From: Lujinxingia vulgaris
GTDB lineage: Bacteria; Myxococcota_A; Bradymonadia; Bradymonadales; Bradymonadaceae
Assembly (NCBI RefSeq): GCF_007997015.1
Contig: NZ_VOSM01000003.1
Location: 310,001-374,000 of the forward strand
DNA length: 64,000 nucleotides
Direction: 5' to 3'
Part shown: positions 8,130 to 17,232 of the stretch, one piece after another
How the letters are laid out: each line of letters begins with the position of its first letter
How positions within the stretch are numbered: position 1 is the first letter of the stretch
Program-made: the position numbers and the translations under genes
Notes under the pieces: model-generated
Seen by the model: only the letters and a program-made list of their open reading frames with translations
What the model was told of the DNA's origin: nothing
The model's database searches: none

Positions 8130-9830
8130 ATGACGCATCAAAAAAGCACTGGAAGGCCGTGGCTTCACAGGAGTTCAGTGGCGTTATCGCTGGTGTTGCT
8201 CGGGCTGGCCGGGGGGTGCAGTGAGTCGGTGGTCACCGCGGAGTGGGAGGGGGATGTGGGCTTTGACGCGGGCGGCGATCTCGACGCCGACTCGCCAGAC
8301 ACCACCGTGCCCGATCCTCCCGACGGCGACAATCCCGACCCGGGAGACACGGGCACTCCGGAGGATCCCGATGGCGGAGACGGTGGCCAGGGCGATGCCT
8401 GCGCCGACGAAAACGTCATCCCCAACCCCGGCCGCCAGGGGAGCGAGGCGTGCCGCCCGCAGGCCGGGTGGGGCACGCGCGCGTATTTTGTTGCGACGCA
8501 CGGCAATGATGCCAACGAGGGCTCGCTGCAACGACCTTTCGGCACCATCGGCGCGGCCGTTGAGGCGGCGTCGACCGACGCTGAGCGTTCCTTTGTGCTG
8601 GTGGAAGTCGGCACCTATGACGAGGTGCTGGAGCTGCGTGAGGGCGTGCACGTGGTGGGGGGCTATGCGTTCGGGTGGCTCTACGACCCCAACGGGCGGG
8701 TAGAGATCTCGGGCGGGCGCCCCTCGGTGATTGGCGAAGATATCGAAGCTGCGACACGCCTTGTGAACCTGCGCGTTCGCGGGCAGGACGCGCCGGAGGG
8801 GGAGACGTCGGTGGCGATGCTTCTGCGCAACAGCCAGGGGGTGGTGCTGGAGAGCACGGTGATTGAGGCGGGGCGTGGAGGCGCGGGTGTCGATGGTGGG
8901 GAGGGATCGATCGGTGGCAATGGCCGAGCGGGAAGTCCGGGGGGCGATGCACCGCCGCGTCGCGATCTGGCCGGTTTGCGTTGTATTAATGAAGACAATC
9001 CCCCCACACCCGGGGCGGGGGGAACATCGAGTTGCGGGGCGCCGGGAGGGCGAGGCGGGGACTCCGGGTTCAATTATGGCAGCGGGGAACGTGGGGACTC
9101 CGGAAGCGCCGGCGATCTGGGGGGGCCAGGTGGGAGCGGTGGTGAGAGTCCGCAGGACGGTACTGTGGGCTCGCGAGGAAGCAATGGCGTGCAGGGGCCT
9201 TCAGGCGCGGGAGGCAGCGATGAAGGGCACTTCGATCTGAACGCCCTCCGCTGGGTAGGTCAGAGCGGTGCGCCTGGCGGGCTGGGCACTCCCGGCGGCG
9301 GTGGGGGCGGTGGCGGTGGGGGCGGTGGCTATCATAATGAAGGAACGTTTGGCGTCTTTTGCGATACCTGGGGAGGCGCCGGCGGTGGCGGCGCCAGCGG
9401 CGGATGTCCGGGAACGGGAGGTCAGGGCGGGGGCCCGGGAGGCGCATCGATCGGGGTGTTGCTCGAGAATGCGATCTTCACCGGGCGAGCCGCCCGTATT
9501 GTGGGCGGCATCGGTGGCGTAGGGGGGCAGGGCGGTGTTGGTGGCGCGGGAGGTCTGGGAGGCACGCCCGGCGGCGGTGGTGGTAACCGTGAGCTTAACA
9601 GCGGTCTGGGAGGTGCGGGCGGCGCGGGCGGCAACGGCGGCCAGGGAGGTACCGGCGGAGGCGGCGCGGGTGGGCCCTCATTTGCGATCTATGCGACCTC
9701 TCCGGTCACGCTCAACGATCTGGGCGATGTTGAGATTGTGGCCGGTCAGGGTGGGGAGGGCGGCGGGCCGGGAAGTGGCGAGCTCAAGGGAGCGACCGGG
9801 CGGAGCGCGGAGTTGGAGGTGGCGCCTTAA
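8130..9830 (+). CDS. Glycine-rich lipoprotein with DUF1565-like segment
   Basis: A 566-residue predicted lipoprotein of unknown function. The start at ATG 8130 follows GGAGG (8120-8124) by 5 nt and gives a normal signal peptide ending in a lipobox with Cys30 (LLGLAGGC). Residues 31-95 are an acidic Asp/Pro/Gly linker. Around 119-150 is YFVATHGNDANEGS followed by PFGTI, the pattern of DUF1565-like beta-helix surface proteins. From about residue 250 to 550 the chain is dominated by Gly with Ala, Ser and Pro (GGxGG runs), resembling PGRS or collagen-like low-complexity tails; a few Cys residues remain. A terminator at 9884-9912 follows. Likely an outer-surface protein; the role cannot be stated. 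Confidence 0.82.
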   Translation: MTHQKSTGRPWLHRSSVALSLVLLGLAGGCSESVVTAEWEGDVGFDAGGDLDADSPDTTVPDPPDGDNPDPGDTGTPEDPDGGDGGQGDACADENVIPNPGRQGSEACRPQAGWGTRAYFVATHGNDANEGSLQRPFGTIGAAVEAASTDAERSFVLVEVGTYDEVLELREGVHVVGGYAFGWLYDPNGRVEISGGRPSVIGEDIEAATRLVNLRVRGQDAPEGETSVAMLLRNSQGVVLESTVIEAGRGGAGVDGGEGSIGGNGRAGSPGGDAPPRRDLAGLRCINEDNPPTPGAGGTSSCGAPGGRGGDSGFNYGSGERGDSGSAGDLGGPGGSGGESPQDGTVGSRGSNGVQGPSGAGGSDEGHFDLNALRWVGQSGAPGGLGTPGGGGGGGGGGGGYHNEGTFGVFCDTWGGAGGGGASGGCPGTGGQGGGPGGASIGVLLENAIFTGRAARIVGGIGGVGGQGGVGGAGGLGGTPGGGGGNRELNSGLGGAGGAGGNGGQGGTGGGGAGGPSFAIYATSPVTLNDLGDVEIVAGQGGEGGGPGSGELKGATGRSAELEVAP

Positions 9831-9883
9831 GGTCGAGCTGAGCACTTCAGCGAACTCTGGCGCTGGCGTTGTTGCCAGAGATG

Positions 9884-9912
9884 AAAAGGGCTCCCGAATG
9901 GGAGCCCTTTTT
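9884..9912. terminator. Bidirectional rho-independent terminator
   Basis: Hairpin AAAAGGGCTCCC / GGGAGCCCTTTT with T5 on the plus strand and A4 on the left, between the convergent lipoprotein and PspA-like genes. A second hairpin with stem CTCTGGC/GCCAGAG lies just before it (9855-9880). Confidence 0.9.
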
Positions 9913-9945
9913 CGTGGAGAAGTTCAGTGGTGATGCGGCGAAGCC

Positions 9946-10794
9946 TTACTCCTGAAACTTGCGTTTAAGGTCGGCCAGGTCGTCGCGGTCGCCCTCATTT
10001 TTGCGGGGCGCGCTCGGTGCCGAAGACGAGTCGCTGCGAGATTTGCGATCTTCGAGGCGGCTGAAGATGGCGTCGAGCTCGGCGCGGCGTGGGTCTAGGC
10101 TGTTGCCGATGTCGCTGATCTCGCGCATGGCCTCGATGTCGGCTTCCATGCTGTCGATCTTGCTGGACATGCGGTCGAACTCGCGCATGGAGCGGGTGGT
10201 GTCGAAGGTCTCGTCGGTCACGAAGTCCGCCGGGGTCGGGCTGGAGGTGCGCGGCGTGGTCGAGGAGGGAGTTCTGGGGGCAGGTGCGGCGTCGCCCTGC
10301 TCGCGGGCTTCCATGCGGCGGCGAAGCTCGGCGTCCCAGGCCGACTCATTACGAAGGGATGGGCGTGCGCCGCTCTGGCGCCTGGAGGCTGCGCGCATCT
10401 TGCCGCGGGTGCCTTCGAGCTTGTGCTCCAGCGCTTCGAGGGCGCGGGCGATGTCCTGCATATAAGCGCGATGCTCATCGAGCTGGTCGCGCAGGCGGCG
10501 CGCCTCGACCATGGCCTTGTTTTTGACGACGAGCGCCTCGCGGGCCAGATCCTCGTCACCGTTTCGCAGGGCAAGCATGGCGCGATCTTCCCACTGGTCA
10601 GCCTTTTCACGCTCGCTGCGGATCTGCTCGATGATCTGGCGCTCCCCGCGGCGCAGCTCGGCCTGCTGGCGCTTGGCATCGCGAAGGCTGGTCTCGACCT
10701 CGCGCAGGTTGGAGCGAACCCCGCCGCGCTCGCTGCGCGAGCTTTCATTGAAGTTCGAGCGAATCAAGAGGTTGAGGCGGTCGAGGATGCTCAT
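9946..10794 (-). CDS. Divergent PspA/IM30-like coiled-coil protein
   Basis: A 282-residue paralogue of the PspA protein at 670-1443. Shared features are the N-terminal amphipathic helix (MSILDRLNLLIRSNFNE), the long coiled coil, the DQWEDRAMLALRNGDEDLA block near residues 65-83 and the EFDRMSSKIDSMEADIEA helix near 215-232. It differs in lacking the AEDPEKIL hallmark, which is replaced by a Ser/Arg/Gly-rich stretch, and in a low-complexity Pro/Thr/Ser linker at about 170-200. It lies 20 bp downstream of a YhaM-like nuclease gene and is probably co-transcribed with it. A role at the membrane is likely by family, but this version may bind different partners. Confidence 0.82.
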   Translation of the reverse strand: MSILDRLNLLIRSNFNESSRSERGGVRSNLREVETSLRDAKRQQAELRRGERQIIEQIRSEREKADQWEDRAMLALRNGDEDLAREALVVKNKAMVEARRLRDQLDEHRAYMQDIARALEALEHKLEGTRGKMRAASRRQSGARPSLRNESAWDAELRRRMEAREQGDAAPAPRTPSSTTPRTSSPTPADFVTDETFDTTRSMREFDRMSSKIDSMEADIEAMREISDIGNSLDPRRAELDAIFSRLEDRKSRSDSSSAPSAPRKNEGDRDDLADLKRKFQE

Positions 10795-10814
10795 AAGGAC
10801 TCCCTGCAGCGGGG

Positions 10815-11999
10815 TTATTCGCCAAAAAGGCTCAGGTTGTTGTCTTCAGCACGGCGGGCGCGCGACTCCGAGCTCCGGCCGCTCTCCGAGTCGGCCTGCG
10901 ACGCCCCGCCATTAAGACCATCGGACGGGGACGCCGGCGCTCCGGGCACAAGGCCGGGGCCGCGCGAGGCGTCGCGTGAGACTCGCCCCTCATGCTCCCA
11001 GCGGCCTCCGGTGGGCGGTGGCGCAACAAACATAAAACCTTCCAGCGCGCGGCGGTAATCCGACCAGCCACCGGCCTGGGCGTCACCGGTCATCAGGGGT
11101 TCGCAGGCATTCCAGCACATGTTCATGCGGCTGTCGATGAGGTCGAGGAAATGCAAGATCATCGCCTCGGCGGTGCGCGGGGTCACCGGCGAGCCGTACT
11201 CAAGGCGGCCGTGATGGCTGAGCACCAGGTGCTTGAGGTGTGTGACCAGCTCGGCATCCACTGGCGGCTGCAGCGCCCCGGCCACCTGACCTACAATTTC
11301 GGCACCGCGCGCGATATGGCCCACCAGGCGACCCTCGGTGGTGTAGTCGAAGCTGCGGCGGTAGGAGAGCTCCTCGATCTTGCCCATGTCGTGCAGCACG
11401 ACGCCGGCCACGACCAGATCGGAGTCGACAAGCCCCGGGTAGTAGGTCTGGTAATGGCGGGCCATCTGCAGGCCCAGGCGCGCCATGGAGAGGGTGTGTT
11501 CGAGCAGCCCGCCCAGGAAGTTGTGGTGGTTGGTCACCGCCGCCGGCGCCTGCTTGTAGCGGGTGGCGAAGTTCTCGTCGCCAAGCAGCGCGTTGAGGAA
11601 ACGGCGCACCTCGGCGCTCTCGATACTGGTGTCGATGAGCTCGCGCAGCTCCTCGAAGAGCAGGTCGGCCGACCAGCGCGAGTGCGGCATATAATCGGCC
11701 AGATCGACGCCCGCGTCGTCGACGCGCTCCAGATCGTTAAGGGTGATCTGGAGGTTGTCGCGGTAGCTGCTCACCCGACCGCGGATGGCGACGAAGTCGT
11801 CGACCTCAGCGCGTTTGTCGAGCACCAGCGCGTTATCCCAGGCGCGCACCTCGATGGTGCCCGTGCGATCTTGCAGCGTCATGCTCAGGTAAGGATCGCC
11901 CGAGCGGGTCTCGCGGATGCTCTTTACGGCGAGCAAAAAGGTCGATTCCACCACGGAATTATCTTCAAGATCGGCGATAAACACTTTTGAGCGGGCCAT
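10815..11999 (-). CDS. YhaM-type OB-fold/HD-domain 3'-5' exoribonuclease
   Basis: A 394-residue protein with an N-terminal OB fold (about residues 15-95, including MTLQDRTGTIEVRAWD) and an HD domain (about 160-320). Metal-binding motifs are visible as LEHTLSMARL, VLHDMGKIEEL and LSHHGRLEYGSP, the arrangement of YhaM-family 3'-5' exonucleases, which trim RNA and single-stranded DNA. The C-terminal 60 residues are low complexity (Pro, Gly, Ser, Arg). It is the first gene of a two-gene unit with the PspA-like protein 20 bp downstream, and is divergent from the kinase gene starting near 12288. Assignment to the family is firm; the natural substrate is inferred. Confidence 0.9.
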   Translation of the reverse strand: MARSKVFIADLEDNSVVESTFLLAVKSIRETRSGDPYLSMTLQDRTGTIEVRAWDNALVLDKRAEVDDFVAIRGRVSSYRDNLQITLNDLERVDDAGVDLADYMPHSRWSADLLFEELRELIDTSIESAEVRRFLNALLGDENFATRYKQAPAAVTNHHNFLGGLLEHTLSMARLGLQMARHYQTYYPGLVDSDLVVAGVVLHDMGKIEELSYRRSFDYTTEGRLVGHIARGAEIVGQVAGALQPPVDAELVTHLKHLVLSHHGRLEYGSPVTPRTAEAMILHFLDLIDSRMNMCWNACEPLMTGDAQAGGWSDYRRALEGFMFVAPPPTGGRWEHEGRVSRDASRGPGLVPGAPASPSDGLNGGASQADSESGRSSESRARRAEDNNLSLFGE

Positions 12000-12287
12000 C
12001 GAGGCGCTCCATCTTCAGAGGTACATTTTTGCGTCCCGCCGTCTTCGCGGGGCGATTGCTCAGCGTCACCGGCCCGGCATAGCACAGCGCGTTGGGGCAA
12101 AAAAGGTGCGCGCTCCTTCGTATGCCGATCGCCAAAGTCCACGTATCCGGCGGGTGACACGCCCGGGAGGTCGATTTGTTGATCCCGACGACCAGCGTGG
12201 CAGAATAGGCGCGAGAATGCCTCGTCCGAGTATTAACTGCCCGTGAGAAGAACAGGGATTGTTCGGGACGGCCACCCAGGAAGTGCC

Positions 12288-14582
12288 TTGAGTCAGGATG
12301 ACGCCCAAAACCCGCGCCCGCGCCGCGACACCTCACCGGTCCATGATGAGGCGCCCTCGGGCTCCTCACCGCTGACGATGCCCTCGGACCGGCCGCGGGA
12401 GATCGCCGCCGGGGAGGCCGGCCAGATCGTCAAGATCTGCAAGAGCTGCATGGTCTCGCAGAAGAGCGGCGGAGGCTACTGCGTCAAATGTGGCGCTCCG
12501 CTGGTGCCGATTCGTGCGGTCAAAGACAGCTGCATCGGCGATGTGGTGGGCGGGAAGTTCAAGATCATCGAGCCCATCGGCTCCGGCGGGATGGGCGATG
12601 TGTACCTGGGGCTCAATGAGAAGCTCGGGCAGCGCGTCGCGGTGAAGTTTCTCAACCAGAAGTTCACCTCCGATGAGCGCATTGTTCTGCGCTTTCTCAA
12701 TGAGGCGCGCTCCTACTGCAAGGTCAATCACCCCAACGCGGTGACGCTTCTGGAGTACGGTCAGCATGAGAACGGCGCGCTTTATCTGATCACCGAGTTT
12801 ATTGAAGGAAAGAGTCTTACGGAGGTGCTGCGCAGTCAGGGCCCGCTCGATCTGGAGAACGTCGTCTCGATCGGCCTGCAGGTCTGTGAGGTGCTGCGCG
12901 CCGCGCATGCTCAGGGGGTGATTCACCGCGATTTGAAGCCCGATAACCTGATGCTGATGCCCGCCAGAAAAGGGCGTTTTGCGGCGAAAGTACTCGACTT
13001 TGGCATTGCGAAGATCGCCGACGATGATGACGCCCCGATGACCGAGACGGGCTCGATCTTTGGCACGCCGGAGTTCATGTCGCCGGAGCAGGCCCGAGGG
13101 GATGTGGCCGACCCGCGCTCCGATCTTTATGCGCTGGGGGTGATGCTCTTCTTTATGGCGACGGGGAAGTTGCCCTTTAAGGGGAAGAATAAGTTCGCGA
13201 TCCTCAACAAACAGCTCAACGATGCGCCGCCCCTTCCCAGCATGGTTCGCGAGGGGGTGGAGGTGGACGCGAACCTGGAGGCGGTGATTTTACGCTGCCT
13301 GGCCAAAGATCCGGCAGACCGCCCGGGCGACGCCGAGGCGCTGGCGGAGTTGTTGGAGGCGGTGGCCGCTGGCGAGCGTGTGGAGGCGCCGCGGGGTGCC
13401 CGGGAGGCCGGGCGTGTGGCGGCACAGAAGCGCAGCGCTGCCGGCGGGCAAGGACTGGCCGAGAGCAGTGATTTCAGCGAGAGCGCCGATGTGCAAGATG
13501 CCCCGGCGAATGACGCGCGCCTTGATGGCGAACTTCGGCTGGAGAGCGGCCCGGTGGGGCCGGTGGACATCGCGTTGGAGTCGGATGTGGCGCCGGTGTT
13601 TCGCGCCGAGCTTGCCTCCGAGCCCGACATTGGTGGTGACGAGGCGTTCGCCTTTGGCGGCACCGACGCGCCCTGGCCGCCGCGCCGGCGAAAGCGTCAG
13701 CGCTCGCCAGCGCTGGTCGCGGCGCTGAGCACCGTTGCGGTGGTGGGTCTGGCGATGGGGTGGAGCATCTGGAAAAACACCCAGGCTCCGACCGATGTTG
13801 TAGCCCAGGCCACTGAAGAGGTCGGGGCGGGGCAGTGGGCCGGCGTTGAGGCCGCGGTGGGCTACCTCATTGAGGCCGGCAAGATCGAGGAGGCGCGCCA
13901 GGCGCTGGCAGCAGCCGGCAGTGATGATGTGCGCGCCGCGGCGCTGCAGACCCGCATCAACCGCGTCGCCAACCTGGAGCGCCAGCTCGGCGCCGCGTTG
14001 GGCGCAAAGCAATGCGACCAGGCCCGCGAGCATTATGAGGCGTTGCTGGCGCACGCGCCGGGTGCGGCCACCGCGAAGTTTGAGGCGGTCGAGGGCTGTG
14101 CTGAGGCTTCCGCGAAGGCCCCCGCAGCCCGGACCAGGCCCTCACCGCAGCCCGCTCCAAAGCCTCAACCTGAGGTCGCAACTCCTCCTGCCGAGCGCGC
14201 TCCCGAGCCGGTGAAACCCGAACCTCCCCGGCCTGAGGAAGAAGCACCCGCAAGTCCGTCGCCTGCGCCGGTGGATGAGGCGTCGCCGGAAGATCCGGTC
14301 GATGAGATTCCGGTCGATGAGATTCCGGTCGATGAGATTCCGGTCGATGAGGCTCCAGACAACGAGGCGCCGGAGGCGGACGCCACCGGTGAGGATGCGC
14401 CGGCTGGAGAGCCTGCGGCTGACGATGCGGGAGGCTCTGCCGACGGGCAAGCCGAGGCCGATGCGCCTGCCGAAGATGATGAGCAGGCCTTAGGCGAGGG
14501 TGCGGCGCCGGCCTCGGACGATGACGCGGCGGATGCCGGCGACCCCGATGATGGGCTGGCGCTGCCTCCTCGCCAGCTCTAG
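12288..14582 (+). CDS. Membrane Ser/Thr protein kinase with zinc ribbon
   Basis: A 764-residue eukaryote-like kinase. A zinc ribbon (Cys51/54/65/68) precedes a complete catalytic domain: glycine loop GSGGMG at 98-103, Lys120, HRDLKPDN with Asp215, DFG at 237-239 and the GTPEFMSPEQARG activation segment. A single membrane segment lies near 472-490, followed by a helical region and an Ala/Pro/Glu/Asp-rich tail with a PVDEI tandem repeat. All catalytic residues are present, so it should be active. The start is uncertain: TTG 12288 has AGGAAG 4 nt upstream; GTG 12243 is also in frame but has no ribosome site. It is followed after 160 bp by a second zinc-ribbon kinase gene. The signal sensed is unknown. 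Confidence 0.92.
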   Translation: MSQDDAQNPRPRRDTSPVHDEAPSGSSPLTMPSDRPREIAAGEAGQIVKICKSCMVSQKSGGGYCVKCGAPLVPIRAVKDSCIGDVVGGKFKIIEPIGSGGMGDVYLGLNEKLGQRVAVKFLNQKFTSDERIVLRFLNEARSYCKVNHPNAVTLLEYGQHENGALYLITEFIEGKSLTEVLRSQGPLDLENVVSIGLQVCEVLRAAHAQGVIHRDLKPDNLMLMPARKGRFAAKVLDFGIAKIADDDDAPMTETGSIFGTPEFMSPEQARGDVADPRSDLYALGVMLFFMATGKLPFKGKNKFAILNKQLNDAPPLPSMVREGVEVDANLEAVILRCLAKDPADRPGDAEALAELLEAVAAGERVEAPRGAREAGRVAAQKRSAAGGQGLAESSDFSESADVQDAPANDARLDGELRLESGPVGPVDIALESDVAPVFRAELASEPDIGGDEAFAFGGTDAPWPPRRRKRQRSPALVAALSTVAVVGLAMGWSIWKNTQAPTDVVAQATEEVGAGQWAGVEAAVGYLIEAGKIEEARQALAAAGSDDVRAAALQTRINRVANLERQLGAALGAKQCDQAREHYEALLAHAPGAATAKFEAVEGCAEASAKAPAARTRPSPQPAPKPQPEVATPPAERAPEPVKPEPPRPEEEAPASPSPAPVDEASPEDPVDEIPVDEIPVDEIPVDEAPDNEAPEADATGEDAPAGEPAADDAGGSADGQAEADAPAEDDEQALGEGAAPASDDDAADAGDPDDGLALPPRQL
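14294..14352 (+). repeat. 15-bp coding tandem repeat in the kinase tail
   Basis: CCGGTCGATGAGATT is repeated three times exactly with a degenerate fourth copy, encoding Pro-Val-Asp-Glu-Ile units in the extracytoplasmic tail of the Ser/Thr kinase. Length change here would stay in frame. Confidence 0.92.
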
Positions 14583-14742
14583 AGCACCGATAGCCTGTGG
14601 TTGCGCGCGCGGGGGCAATTTGCTAATCCCTGCGATCCGTTTATCTGTACCCAGAATGCGCCCTGATATCGCTCACCTACCCCTTGTGTGGGGGACGGCG
14701 AAGGGGGCGCTTAAGCCCGGAGACTCCGGGAGGTAAAAGACC

Positions 14743-17049
14743 GTGCTCTGTCATCAGTGTGGAAGTCCTGTCGAAGACGACGCGCAAAAATGCCCCAACT
14801 GCGGTGTGGGGCTGCGTCGTGCGCGCCGCAAAACCAAGACATCGGCCGAAGGGCTGCGTCGAATGACGATGGAGCTCAAGGCGCTTGACGTCCAGGGGCT
14901 CTATTTTCCGCCGGGAGAGGTCATCGCCGAGCGATTCAAGCTCGAAGAGCGCATCGGTGAGGGGAGTTTTGGCCAGGTCTACCGCGCCGAAGACACGCTG
15001 ATTGAGACGGATGTCGCGATCAAGCTCTTCGCCACCGATGTGCTGCGCACGCCCATCGATGAGGAGCGCTTCTTGAAGGCGACGCGGGCTGCCCGGGCGC
15101 TGACCCAGCGCAATGTGGTGCGTCTGCATGATAGCGGCGTGCATAAGGGGCATCCCTGGGTATCGATGCAGCATCTGGAGGGGCTGAGCCTCGACAAGGT
15201 GCTGAAGATGCGCGGGGAGCGCGGGCAACGCTTTGAGCTCGATGAGCTTGAGCCCATCGTGCAGCAGATCACCCTGGCGCTGCAGCATATCGGCCGCGAT
15301 TACCCGCATGGGAACCTCAAGCCGCAGAACATCATCCTGATGCCGGACCTGCTCAAGGTGACCGACACGTATGTGTTGGCCGCGCTTGCGCCGGAGGTTT
15401 TTGCGGGCCGGGCCGATGAGAGCCCCTTTGTGGCGCCGGAGTTGCGCAGCGCCTCGGTGGTGCCGGATGCCCGGGTGGATGTGTACAGCGTCGGAGCGCT
15501 GATCAAGGCGATGGTCTTTGGTCAGGAGCACACCCCGGGGAGTTACCAGGGGGAGTCGCCGCTTGAAGCTGTGGACGCGCTGGTGCGCCGCGCGATGGCC
15601 TTTGATCGCAGCGAGCGCTATGCCTCGGTGGAGGCGCTGAGCGAGGACTTCTCGACGATCGTCGATACGGGCCTTCGCCTGGCGAACGCCGGGGTGGTCA
15701 GCGAAGCGCCGGCCGCACCGCCGGCTCCGCCGGCCCCTCCTGTAGCTCCGCCCGGAGCGCCGGGGGCCGACCCGCTGGCTCAAGAAACAGCGATGGATAT
15801 TGGCGAGCCCCTTGAGGATGACATCGCCACCGTTGAGGTGAAGCGCTCGAGCCAAAAGCCCGAGCTCATCGACATGCTGCCGACCAATGAGGTCGACCGC
15901 GACGCCCACCCCACCTCTGCAAAAGCTCCCGTCGCGCCCGCTCCGCCTGTCGCTCCCCCGGCCGAGCCCGAAGCTCCCCTGGCCGATGACGCGCCGGAGT
16001 TGGAAGAGCGCCCTCCGGTGGTTCCCACCCAGGTGGCCGCCGCGCCGAAGGCCAAAACGACGCCGGCAAAGCGCGAGTCAAAATCGCCGGCCGGCTTGAT
16101 CGCGGCCGTCGTTTTGGTGGTCGTGCTCATCGCCGTTTTTGCGCTGAATCGCGGTGGCGAAGACGACGCGGCGGAGGCACCCGAGCCCGTGGCCCAGGCC
16201 AACGAAGTTAGCGAGGAGCCTCAAGAAGAGGTCGCGAGCTCGCCAGAGGCCGACGCCGGCGCCGATGTGGATGAAGCCGCACTCCAGGCTGAGCGCGAAG
16301 CCTTTGGCGCGCTTCTCGCGCAGGCCGAACCTCAGACCGAGAAGGCGGTGAGCGATGCCACCCAGGCCGCGCAGACCCGCGCCGAAGAGCTTGCAGAAGA
16401 AGCCAGGGCGGCTGAAGCGGCGGCCACAGAAGCCGCCCCGGCGGCGGTTGCTCAGGCCGACTCATCGGCATCTTCCGCGAGCGCCGGCAACGGAAGCTCG
16501 GCCAGCCAGCCCGCGCAGACCGGTGGGGCGACTCGCCCCACCCAGCAGGCTCCTCGGCCTGCGGCCAACGCCACAGACTGCCCCCCCGGCATGCTTCTTG
16601 TGCGCGCCAACGCCGGCAACTTCTGCGTCGACGCCTACGAATACCCGGGACGCGGTCGCACGCCGAAAAATCGCGTGACCTGGTTTGAGGCGCGCCGCCT
16701 CTGCGCCCAGGACAACAAACGCCTCTGCACCATGAGTGAGTGGCGCTCCGCCTGCGGCGGAGCGGCCTTCCCCTACGGCAACTCCTACGACGCCGACCGC
16801 TGCAACACCGCCGACGAAGATGGCTTTGAGCGCAGCCTGGCCGCTGCCGGAAGTTTCGCGCAATGCCGCAGCCGCTCGGGCGCCTTCGATATGACGGGCA
16901 ACGTCTTTGAGTGGGTCGAAGAGCAGCGCGTCGCCGGCGGCGGCTACGACAGCGAGTCGGACGTCGCCTCCTGCCGCTACTCCTCGCCAAAAGCGCCCGG
17001 GTCTGGCGAGGCGAATATCGGGTTCCGCTGCTGCGCGAGCCCTGAATAA
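14743..17049 (+). CDS. Zinc-ribbon pseudokinase fused to a SUMF (formylglycine-enzyme-like) domain
   Basis: A 768-residue membrane protein with four parts. A zinc ribbon at the extreme N-terminus has Cys3/6 and Cys17/20. A protein-kinase fold spans about 65-310, with GEGSFG at 72-77 and VAIK Lys94. A Pro/Ala/Glu linker carries a membrane segment near 450-468. From about residue 612 to the end is a SUMF/FGE-sulfatase domain, with VTWFEARRLC, RLCTMSEWRSAC, GNVFEWVEE and NIGFRCC. The catalytic loop reads HGNLKPQN (189-196), so the HRD aspartate is Asn191, and DFG is replaced by DTY (208-210); I therefore call it a likely pseudokinase. GTG start, with GGAGG at 729-733 of the 14-kb block (14729-14733), 9 nt upstream. 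The SUMF half would face the periplasm. Confidence 0.9.
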   Translation: MLCHQCGSPVEDDAQKCPNCGVGLRRARRKTKTSAEGLRRMTMELKALDVQGLYFPPGEVIAERFKLEERIGEGSFGQVYRAEDTLIETDVAIKLFATDVLRTPIDEERFLKATRAARALTQRNVVRLHDSGVHKGHPWVSMQHLEGLSLDKVLKMRGERGQRFELDELEPIVQQITLALQHIGRDYPHGNLKPQNIILMPDLLKVTDTYVLAALAPEVFAGRADESPFVAPELRSASVVPDARVDVYSVGALIKAMVFGQEHTPGSYQGESPLEAVDALVRRAMAFDRSERYASVEALSEDFSTIVDTGLRLANAGVVSEAPAAPPAPPAPPVAPPGAPGADPLAQETAMDIGEPLEDDIATVEVKRSSQKPELIDMLPTNEVDRDAHPTSAKAPVAPAPPVAPPAEPEAPLADDAPELEERPPVVPTQVAAAPKAKTTPAKRESKSPAGLIAAVVLVVVLIAVFALNRGGEDDAAEAPEPVAQANEVSEEPQEEVASSPEADAGADVDEAALQAEREAFGALLAQAEPQTEKAVSDATQAAQTRAEELAEEARAAEAAATEAAPAAVAQADSSASSASAGNGSSASQPAQTGGATRPTQQAPRPAANATDCPPGMLLVRANAGNFCVDAYEYPGRGRTPKNRVTWFEARRLCAQDNKRLCTMSEWRSACGGAAFPYGNSYDADRCNTADEDGFERSLAAAGSFAQCRSRSGAFDMTGNVFEWVEEQRVAGGGYDSESDVASCRYSSPKAPGSGEANIGFRCCASPE

Positions 17050-17076
17050 GCCCCGAGAGAAGGTGGAGTCATGGTA

Positions 17077-17108
17077 GAGAGCGCGCCCCGACCGGGGTGC
17101 GCTCTTTA
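17077..17108 (+). terminator. Probable terminator
   Basis: Hairpin with arms AGAGCGC-CCC and GGG-GCGCTCT closely after the SUMF-kinase stop codon; only a short T-run follows, so strength is uncertain. Confidence 0.5.
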
Positions 17109-17232
17109 CGTTTGAGCATCGGCCTTTGCCTGTCACACCGTGCGCGCGGAGTGCTGGAGAAGGTGTCGCCTGCAACGCGCGCCTCGTGGTATGAGCGAGC
17201 ATCATTCGAAGTCACAATGAGGTCTGTGTCCC

